DNA from: Spirogloea muscicola
Lineage: Eukaryota > Streptophyta > Zygnematophyceae > Spirogloeales > Spirogloeaceae
NCBI GenBank assembly: GCA_009602725.1
Contig: WELB01000243.1
Span: 61,199-80,921, forward strand
Direction of reading: 5' to 3'
DNA length: 19,723 nt
A model generated the notes under the pieces. That model made no database searches, was not told the origin of the DNA, and worked only from the letters and a program-made list of their open reading frames with translations. The translations under genes were made by a program, and so were the position numbers. Shown here one piece after another: positions 7,353 to 16,115 of the stretch. The first letter of the stretch is position 1; the number at the start of each line of letters is the position of its first letter.

Positions 7353-10300
7353 TCAATCTTTCTTGAGAGTGAGAGGGGAGTTGCTTGTGTGAAGCATGAG
7401 CTGCTTGAGCTGGACTACAAGAAGCTTCAGAAGACGTTGCAGCTTTTCCCCTTCGACTCCTCTGTCACCTTCTCTCCTCCCTTTGCTCTTGTCCTTTTCT
7501 CCAGTGTACCCATTTGCTGCCTCTTCATCACCATCTTCCTGGGAGCTGCTACCAGCTTCATCTGCTGTCCTCGCAAGCTCCGCATCTTGCTGGCTCGCCT
7601 TCGTGTCTTGTTCTTGAGTCTTCGTGGTCATAGCACTAGCAACTGCTGCATAGCACTCGGTAAGTGCCAGAGCTAGAGGCCCACCCGCAGCCCACAACCT
7701 GGCCGAAGCAGACCTGGCCATGGTAACAACCTTGACCAGCAATAGCAAAGCCTGACTCCTGGTCCTAAGACTGAGTGTGAGGCCTGTCAGGTCGAGATCT
7801 GGTGTGCCAATGCCCTTGACCTGTGAAGACAGCCTGCTAAGGCTAGAGGCCAACGGCAATTCTGCAGCATCCTGTGCCATGCCGAGCAGCATGTTGTCAA
7901 GACTTGGATAAGCAAGTCCACGCGCATGTAGGACCAGAGGCCACATCAGCCTGTGCGTAGCAGATACAGCATCAGGAAGCTCTGCTTCAGCTTTATGTAG
8001 TGTGACGAGGAAACTGCAGAATGGTGGCAGAGCCCTCATGTAGGCCGTGAAGTCTGGAGAAGCGGTGACTCCAAGAAGCACTAACATCTGTAAAGGCTCC
8101 ATAGTAGGTTGCATCATATCTGCGCCCAAGAGGGGCGCCAGCAACCGACACACTCCAACCTGAAGCATGTCACAACAGCAACTTGTCATCTGCTCTTGAA
8201 ACTCTGCAAATGGCTGCTCAGATACGACTATCACTTGCTGGACTTATGTACTACACCCTGTTAGATTACTAGGCAATGTGCATGTACATAACTCATTTGC
8301 ATGCATGCACTTCCTTCTATTGACATGACAATGAGTCCGACATAGCTGCTCACCTCAACAAGCTGAGAGCCTGCTTGTGCCTTTACAGGAGCTACTTCCA
8401 AGAATGTCAAGAGCATATGAATGAGAGTGTTGAGCTTGCACTCATTCTCCACACTGCTTTGCCACGTGCTCAGTATAGCTTCCAACTTTCTGCTAAGATA
8501 AGGAAGGGCCGCCTGCAAAGAAGGCCAGAGGAGCTGAACTGCAGGTTTCATGTGCAGACTTGAGTGGCCTTTAAGCTGATGCTGTGAGCAGAGAGTCTCC
8601 AGCAGAAGGTAAGCAAGCTCGTCACCCTGCTGTGCCCCCGCAGGTGTCAGGCCAATCACGCGAGGTAGACCAACCTGAAATGCACCTGGCACCACACACG
8701 GAACACATGAGTCATACGCACGGAAGTACGACACGAAGTGGGCACATAGCAGGGGTAGAGAATTTGACAGGTTGACGGCTGAGACAGCAGAGGCACTACA
8801 TTATGCTGTTTCGAAAGCCTAGGCTCATAATTTGGATGCCAAGGCAGCAGCTGACTTGTATTGCTTGTCAATGCCCGTTGTCATACTGAGGCCCTAATAT
8901 GAAATTGACAGCTTGTGTGCTGTAAAGTATCTGTGTCTGTTTTTGATGCCATTAAGCCATCTCACCCGTTGCTTCCATGAACCGCACGACAGTTGTTTCC
9001 ACTTCACGACTCAAGATGCCGGACGTCATCAAATAAACACCCAGAAGTTCTACATAAGGCCGCAATGCCAGGCGCACATCCACGTCCTGACTTGCAACAC
9101 TCAGCAGCCTGCGGACAATCTGATACATCCAACTGTGCCTTATGTAAGGTGGCAAATTCCAGCTACCCCATGTGACCTCCACTGTGCCCTGGAAGGCAAG
9201 CATATGCATAACAGATCACTGTTTACTACACAGTGACGCTGCTGATTATGCAGCAACGCAGTGGGTGGGAACACGAACCTCAAGGACGTCATCAGCAAGG
9301 TGGAGGTCAGCCCAGGCCTTGCTACTGCTTACGGTTCTCCTGGCAAAGCTTGCAAATTTCGCCAACTTGTGCAATGAGTCCTCCCAGCAACTTTTGTTGG
9401 GCAGCTCAGACTGGAAGGAGAGATCAGCAAATAAAAGGGTTGACTCAGATACTTGATCTTGCTGTAGTGTGCCTGCTTGCTCCAGTGGCTCCCAATCAGA
9501 ATCATCTGCAGGCCATGCCATAGCAGCCAAGCAATAAGTGATCCAGAACAGCTGGAGCTAGAAGTTGTTGAGCCCCTCAATTCAACGGTCCAGCAATTTG
9601 TAGAGCTGATTCAGGGGTTACAAGTCCAGGCACCTACCAACTGTGCCCCAACACATTCTGATGCCTAATAAAGTGCAACCAGGAGGTGCTAACATGGAGT
9701 GGTCACATGGAGAGACACAGTGGAACAAGGATGAGGACAAGCAATATCATGGTATGTCAAGCTGTGTACCAACACGTACTTATTTAGCGGCACGGCTTTC
9801 AACCTTACAGAAGTAAGCCAGGCCTGCTCAAGTAGGTTGCCTTTGTGCTACAAACGTCAATGCAATAACGGCTCAAGCTGCTAGTCAAAGACATGCCTTC
9901 CGCTCTAAAGAGCCTTGATTGTGTGGTCTTCGGCCAAATGCATACCATCCTCATGCCCTTCAAGCAGATTATCAGCCGCAATTGCACTGGACTGTGCAAG
10001 GACTCTTGCTGCTTGTACATCTTCGCCAGTGTTGTGGTTATTAGTGATTTCAGCTGCATGCTCCTCCTCGCTTGTACTTGCACGGCCAGACGTGCTCACT
10101 TCCTCCTCCAAAGCAGGGTAATAATCAGCCAGCAACTTGTGAAGGCCACCATTTGGATTGCTTGTACTTGCTAAGGCATACCGAACCGAGGTCACAAAGA
10201 TGCAACCTGATGAATGACAAAGAAGGGGATTGACATCAGCTTAGGACCTCTCCACAAGCTTTGTAGTTGTGATGATGTTCGTTCTGCAGTCCATCCTCGC

Positions 10301-10583
10301 AAGGCCTGCATGCGTCCCAACTCTTGACATTCATCAAGCAAGTGGTCGACGAAGGGGCTGCCAAGTGTGATGTGGCAAATTCACGACCAGCCCTCGACAC
10401 ACTGGTTGCATGATTCGCAGAGTGCTAAGTTGCAGGCTTGAGAGTGTTCGAGGTACCAGCTGTAAGTGACAAGTACAGCTTCCGAAGCTCCAGCTCTTCA
10501 GATGCCATTGCTGATGAGATGTTCTGTGTGGGTCTGGTGAGAGGTTGCACAGTTGCATCTTCGGATGATGCTGAAGCTGCCAT
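7353..10583 (-). CDS. Unidentified multi-exon gene, probable helical-repeat protein
   Basis: I do not recognise the family. The 3' half is well supported. Exon 8966-9188 (SWNLPPYIRHSWMYQIVRRL, then VDVRLALRPYVELLG) joins 8354-8685 in phase 1, and that joins the last exon (7353 to about 8206, starting near PFAEFQEQM) in phase 0. An exon covering roughly 9279-9420 (CWEDSLHKLAKFASFARRT) precedes them. The proteins are leucine- and alanine-rich with helix-length amphipathic blocks and no membrane span, suggesting a HEAT/ARM-like scaffold. The C-terminal 90 residues are charged and low-complexity, followed by a leucine-rich helix. The 5' part is tentative: ATG at 10583, exon 10248-10357, and an exon from 10206 with LHKLLADYYPALEEE. 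One join there needs a 41-base intron. It lies head-to-head with the pseudouridine synthase gene. Confidence 0.6.
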
Positions 10584-11555
10584 GTAGCTGCACAACAAGC
10601 TCAGAGATGGTCAGCCAAAGCTCACAGCAGAAATTCCAAGCTCCCCTCTTTGCAAGACTGCCTGCCTCAGTGGCGTGGAGCGAGGCAACTGTAGGGGAGG
10701 CTCTTTGCCCACAACCTTACCCTCTCGAGTGGATTGATGGCCCAGCTACATGAGGAAGCAAGCAGCAGGTCCTGACCTCAGTCCAGACACGAATCTCGCG
10801 CTGATGGTGTACGGCAACTGTCTGGTCTCCGCAAGCCTTTCCCTGCAGGCAGCGTAGCAGCCAGCCTTCAGGACAGCACCGCGGCAGTGTTTGGACGCTG
10901 GCATCTGATCAATTCCCGCTTGCTCTTAGAGGGCCACAGAGTGACGAGAAGCTGCAACAGCTGCAAGAAGACGTCTTGCCATTGTCAAGAGCGACACAGC
11001 CTCCAGTGGCGCAGGAGGTCACCTCATCGTCGCTGCGAGGGCCGCAAGCCCGCTGGTCGGCACGACCTGCAGAGCGGCAACAGCGCAGGACCGTCCATGA
11101 GCGCCGTGAAGGTAGCAAGCTGGAGCCTAGAAGGGGAAGCCGCGCAGGCGGACGGCGCTCCGAGTGGCGGGGCCGCGCCGCACCGGGAAGTCGAAGCAAA
11201 GCCCGGCGTGCGCCTCGGCGGCCAGCGCCGCCTGGGGGGGTGCCGGCGCGGCCTGTGCCTCGGCGATGGCGAGCGCGAACTCCGCGGCCAGCCTCCGGCG
11301 GGCGGCGTCTNGCTCGCAGTGTCAGCCACGACTGGCCGCCGCATCCGGCGCCGCCAGCGCCGCCGCCGCCGCCGTCGCCGCCGCCACTGACGCCGCCGCG
11401 AAGGCGCAGGGGCCTGCGGCCGCTGTACCCGCTGTCCCCGCTGGTCCAGGCGCGGGGGGCCTGGCAGGCCTCGTCTGCGCTTGGCACTGCCGGCACTCAG
11501 CCCCCGCGCCTCACCGCACGGGGACGATCCGCGGCAGGCGTCGCTAGCGCGCGCC
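10584..11555. other. Divergent intergenic region, possible shared promoter
   Basis: About 970 bases separate the tentative start of the minus-strand gene from the ATG of the pseudouridine synthase gene. The left part is near 50% GC; from about 11000 it is very GC-rich with GCC runs and one N (11311). Several long frames overlap here on both strands, as expected for such composition. No TATA-like element stands out. First exons of either gene could be hidden here. Confidence 0.45.
11340..11400 (+). repeat. Imperfect GCC-rich tract
   Basis: A run of GCC triplets with single-base interruptions, about 150-210 bases before the pseudouridine synthase ATG. It probably lies in its promoter or 5' UTR. 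Similar tracts occur at 5500-5532 and 19538-19579. Confidence 0.6.
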
Positions 11556-14500
11556 ATGGCCGCGGCGGGGGGCCTCATCCCCCGCTGCGCTGCCAGGCCG
11601 CTCGCCTCGCTCGGTGGGCTGGCCCTCCTGCGCAGGCCTTCGCTGCTCCGGCAGACTGGGCGGTGCTGGACCGGGGTGCTTGCGGCTCTACTGGTCAGCC
11701 CGACGCGGCATTGCCCACGCTCGCCACCTCTGGCTGCGCACGAACGCTGCAGGCCGCTGCCGCAAGGCCCCTGCCTCGTAGCGCTCGACGAGCTCGCCAG
11801 CAATGGCCCGAGCAGCAGCTCGGGTACCGGGGTTGCTGCTGGGCTTACCGAGCACACGGGGCCTCTCGACACGCAGCCGCGTCGTCGCAAGAAGAAGGTG
11901 GCCATCTGGATTGGCTACGTCGGGACCGACTTCAAAGGTGCCTGCTGCGCCAAGCATATTGCGAACATCGAATGACTTTGTTATGAAGGAACACCCCAAA
12001 CCCTGAATCCTAAAGCATAACCCTAAACCCAAACCTTGTACCTCAAACTCAAGTGCACACTAATTTCAGCACTGGCTTCGACTTGAGGTTCGCATCTGGA
12101 CCTGATAGCAGGCATTCCTCCTCCCTGACTTTCTCAGGTGGTGGTCCTTGCTCAGTTGCCCAGCTTGACTCTAGCAGCGGCTCCCAAGCGGCGCTAGGCC
12201 TGTGAAAGATGCGCGATCTTGGCAGCCAACAGATGTCAGTGTGGGCCCGCTCAGTGAGCAGCTTTGCACCCTTCTTTGTCGCTCTTCAGGCCTTCAAGTG
12301 CAGCGAGCTTCAGGCAGCTTCGATGAGTTTAGAAGTGAGCCACTCTCCTCACTCTACGCTGCCTCCTTACCTCCTGAGAATTAGTGGAGACACCTTTGAC
12401 GTTGCAAAAAGTGGAAACAGTAGCACACATGCAGCACTTGACAAGCACTTGCATAGATTGCACCTGCAGCTGTGGAAGGCGAGCTGGAGAAGGCCATCCT
12501 GGCAGCGGGCGCTATGCTCCCCTCCAACTTTGGCGACTTTGCCAAAAGCAAGTGGGGTCGCAGCAGTCGAACAGACAAGGGAGTAAGTCGCTGACAGCAG
12601 CCAGGATGGCCTTAACACGTAGTAGGAGACTTTCTTTCGCTGACGCTTTTTCTGCCTTATTGCTGCACTGTTCTAGCTTTCCCTCAGCAGACCCCTGCTC
12701 CAGTCGTCCTCTCGCCGCCCTCTCTCCCAAGGGCTGTCTTCAGACGCAACATCATTTTCAAGATGCATGCTGCCAAGCCTTAGAAGATTGCCAATAAAGC
12801 TGATGGCTAAACTTTGTCAGCTTGATGAGCGGCATCGAATTGTTATTCAGGTGCACTCCGTGGCCACAGTGGTGGGGATGAAGATGGAAGTTCCATATGA
12901 TGCCTGGGTTGGAGATGAAAATGGAGCTCGATTGGCCGCATCTATCAACGAGCACCTGACTTCTTCAATCCGTGTCTTCAGTGTGCAGCCAGTGAACAAG
13001 TAACATACACCCTCCACTCTTGACCATCCTGCTGATTGATGTGTGCCGTCTCCAATAGTAGCACACGAGGAGGCTGCATCCCTTAGTGCAATCTCTGATC
13101 ACTCTGTGCTGAGATTTTCTGTGCCACACATCCAGGTCCTTTTCTCCAAGGAGGGCCTGCAGGGAGCGGACGTACCATTACCTCATCCCCGCTGCTGCGC
13201 TGGAGATCGATGCAGACACTGCATCACATGAGGTCAACAATCGTCTCAGCCAATTAAGAGCAATCCTTGCCTCATTTGAGGTTCGTATATGTGAGGTTCC
13301 TCGAGACTTGTAGTTGACTCAGCTGATGTCTTACAATCTCGGTTGATGGATTCCCATGCTTTCCGTAAGACCAGTTGGCTGGGGAGCTGCTTGTGTGACA
13401 GGGAAAGCACCCATTTCACAACTATACCAGCCGCAGTAACTACAGGCCTGTTCAAGATAGCCGACAGACAGCCGTTGCACCTCCTGTAGCGCTTCAGCAT
13501 ACACCACGATCCAGTGGCAATTGGGAACTTTATGACCCAGCCAGTGCATCAGTAGGAGAGCACCTAGAAGTTGGTGGGAAGCAGGGCCCTGCAGCTCCTG
13601 AAAAATGTTGCACACGGGAGGCTTTGACGAGGCAATCGCGTATGCGTGAATCTGACCTGCTGGACGAAGATGGGGACATGCCTAAGCCAAGCTCCAGTGA
13701 AGACAAAGATGAAGTCCTCGATTTAAGGAGCAGACGATATGATAGAAAGGCATGGTGGGTCCAGCAACCGGAAGAGATTGACAAGATCTTTGCAGCTCAC
13801 TATCGTATAGTCAAAGAGTGCTCATGCGCACATCTGGAAGACTTTCAAGGGTGCAAATTTGCAAGAGTCGTCATTGTTGGAGAATCTTTCATGATTTATC
13901 AGGTAAGAAGACTATAATTGTACCAAATTTGCACGGGTTTTGAGCATGCACTTACAGGAGAAGGAGGAACCTCACTTCATTTTATAGATCGAAGTCCAGT
14001 GCAGTTCCATTATGCGCATCATTGTGCAAGGTGCCAAAGCCATGCAGCAAGTTCAACAAGTGGTCAGCAAGTTCACAGGGTCTAACGAATTCGTCTGTGT
14101 GCAGATCAGAAAAATGATGGGCACTGCCATAGCCACATTAAGGGGCGTTCTTCCTCCTGATATCTTGCCAGTCTCTCTAGCAAGGCACTCTCGCATTCCC
14201 TTACCTCTAGCCCCAGCTGAAGGCCTCGTGCTGACGGGCAGTGCATTCTTCCCGCTTCGTCAGCAAGCGCCTAAGCATGTTCTTAGCAATGGCACTAGGA
14301 GTCTGTTATTGTCAGCTGAATGTGATTTGGGACAAGCGCTGGTGAAGCTGTCACCACGAGCTCAAGAGGAAGCAGATGCTTTCCTGGCAGCAAATGTGCT
14401 GACTGCCATGGCAGCATCCTTGACAGTCGACAAAGCTCCTTGGCAGGTGTGGTTAGAGAGGCTGCATGAGAAGCCCTGGCTCTGCGCTGAGGATGTTGAA

Positions 14501-14572
14501 AGCTTGGTTGCTGCGTTCACCTCGTGGCAAGGTGCTGTGCAGAGCAGAAGAGATTTACAGGCAATTCTGTAA
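11556..14572 (+). CDS. tRNA pseudouridine synthase, TruA/PUS1-type
   Basis: Converts uridine to pseudouridine in tRNA. Exons: 11556-11937, 12290-12334, 12470-12582, 12851-12999, 13136-13280, 13402-13902, 14105-14572. All have GT-AG borders, phases match throughout, and they give 600 codons plus TAA. The ATG at 11556 opens a roughly 110-residue Arg/Ser/Ala-rich leader, plausibly an organelle-targeting region. The core begins [19 protein letters not shown] (about 112-130). [11 protein letters not shown] is followed by [13 protein letters not shown], with the catalytic aspartate at about residue 178. Further family blocks are [42 protein letters not shown] (about 438-451) and [10 protein letters not shown] (about 477-486). 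A roughly 100-residue acidic, serine-rich stretch between KHPFHNYT and the FMIYQ block is poorly conserved; related plant proteins also carry an insert there, as I recall. The target position in tRNA and the compartment cannot be read from the sequence. Confidence 0.93.
11994..12036 (+). repeat. Degenerate interstitial telomere-like tract
   Basis: Consecutive 6-7-base units resemble CCCTAAA: CCCCAAA, CCCTGAA, TCCTAAA, GCATAA, CCCTAAA, CCCAAA. The best stretch is CCCTAAACCC at 12021-12030. It lies inside intron 1 (11938-12289) of the pseudouridine synthase gene. CCCTAAA is the C-strand of the plant and Chlorella-type telomere repeat. Confidence 0.6.
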
Positions 14573-14675
14573 TGAGATGTAGCCAACCACCTGCAAGTGC
14601 GCCTCTCTCGGGTAGAGGTCCGCTATTGTCTTGGGTGCACTATTTGCAACCGGTCATGGACTTCCTTGACTCTCA

Positions 14676-14700
14676 CCCCCCTCCTCCCCTCCCCTCCCCT
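14676..14700 (-). other. C-run cluster, quadruplex-capable on the minus strand
   Basis: At least four runs of four or more C lie in 25 bases, with loops of one or two bases, about 105 bases past the pseudouridine synthase stop codon. The complement satisfies the usual quadruplex pattern. It may fall in the 3' UTR, where the transcript would be C-rich. Confidence 0.4.
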
Positions 14701-15656
14701 GGCCGATGTCCAGCATGCGTTCATACTCGGACCAGGACACGGGTCTCACCGACCTTGCTGAGCCTTAGTGTATTTAAGTTGCGTACTTCATCCACAGGCT
14801 TGGGCATGACATTGAAATGCCTGGCGTTGCCTTGGGCAGCTTCTTACGATCTAGTTGGCATTTGCTATGGGCTGGCTAGCGACAGCTCCTGCCCCCTTTG
14901 TTGAATGGTCGTTGTGTCCCTCTCCACTTAGTAAGGGGCTTTTTCCCCCTTTGGAGTGCCATCTTGGCACAGGGCCCCATTAACCACCCTGATCCCGCAT
15001 GATCTATCATAGGAAATGAAGCAGCGGACAGCATGCAGCTGCCATTGTTTTTGCAACTGCTTTCAAGTCTGGCTGAGTACTCAACAGGAAGCTGGTAGGG
15101 TGAGGAACCTCTTGCCGTAACTTGTTCAGCAGGCTCATATGAAACTTGACAATTCCTGCAATGCTTTGAAGCTCTTTCATAAGCCCTAGCTGAGGACCAA
15201 TGAAAGACTTGACGTACTGCCCATTTCACAGGACCACAGTGATGCCAAGGATCTGCACTGCGACTACTTGTTTGGAGATCTTGGCAGAGTCGATAAGCAA
15301 CAGTAGTGATAGCGATGTGACTCGAGCATTTCTATGAGCATGCTAGTTAGCACATGGTCAAGCCCATCTGTTGGCCATGCATGCAGCAGATAATTAGCCA
15401 CTGTCAAACAGCACGTTCTACCGGGAATAGGGGCATAAGAATCAAGCGAGGTGCACGGGCAATGGCTGAGTGGCCTGCCCGACAGGAGCTCATATTGAAA
15501 TTGTCGTTGCTGTGAAAGGCCAGCCAAATTTTGACAACTTCTGCACCGGCCGTGGCCACAGTTGGAAAAATCTACAAAGAGGGTGAATGAGAGGGAGGGT
15601 AAAGGTCGTCTTAAAGTGAGAAGTCAAGGAAATACTTACATGAGCGCTCCAATTTC

Positions 15657-15686
15657 AGCTCAGCTCACTGCCTCGTGAGCTGAGCT
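15657..15686. other. Perfect 12-bp hairpin
   Basis: AGCTCAGCTCAC (15657-15668) is perfectly inverted at 15675-15686, with a six-base TGCCTC loop. It lies in the convergent intergenic region about 430 bases beyond the ATAD3 stop codon and 1.1 kb beyond the pseudouridine synthase stop codon. There is no T-run on either side to suggest a Pol III terminator. Confidence 0.5.
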
Positions 15687-16115
15687 AGTAGCACTCATGG
15701 CTCAGCCAACGACAGTGGGTGGTAGTCAACATCTTCATCAGTGAGCGACCACTCATATTCACCAACTGGCGTTGTTATTTACCACCACCCCTCCATCTAA
15801 TAGATCCAGCTGTATGAGGCGGCTTAAAAATGCTTTGACAGCAAGATCATAACAACCTCGAGAGAGACCGAGGCGACCTATACTCTGCAGACGGCCATTG
15901 CACTGTCAAGACAGCATAGTAAGGACTCACACTGACGCACCGGTGATCTTTGATAGGCTAGATGTGACACAGACAAGAGTGCTGGGCACTTCCATCCCTA
16001 TTTATCAAAACTACGATGCCTAACTACAAGGAGCCAGTGGATAAGCTCCTAAAGAGCTCATTGTAAAAGAATGTGGGAATGTTCAGGCCTCATTGCCTCT
16101 AGCAAAACTTGCCTG

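Larger units (their letters stand above)
14573..16115. other. Convergent intergenic region
   Basis: This stretch lies between the ends of two genes pointing at each other. Open frames at 14876-15229 and 15264-15527 (minus) lack splice support and recognisable motifs. Structures seen are the C-run cluster at 14676-14700 and a perfect hairpin at 15657-15686. No tRNA or other RNA gene was recognised. Confidence 0.5.

Noticed and set aside
9905-10195. Assigning the minus-strand gene to a Golgi tethering (COG) or nuclear transport receptor family from its helical composition.
   Set aside because: Only vague resemblance in leucine-rich segments; no diagnostic motif could be aligned by eye, so no name was given.
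10909-11496. Minus-strand frame of 195 codons in the divergent intergenic region.
   Set aside because: Glycine/arginine low-complexity translation across a GCC tract and an N, with no motif. Best explained by composition.
11024-11905. Long minus-strand open frame (293 codons) opposite the pseudouridine synthase exon 1.
   Set aside because: It is rich in Arg, Pro, Ser and Ala, as expected for the antisense of a GC-rich exon. The + strand exon has family support and in-phase splicing.
14876-15527. Two minus-strand frames as exons of an extra gene between the convergent genes.
   Set aside because: No conserved motif, no convincing in-phase donor and acceptor pair, and composition like the surrounding intergenic DNA.
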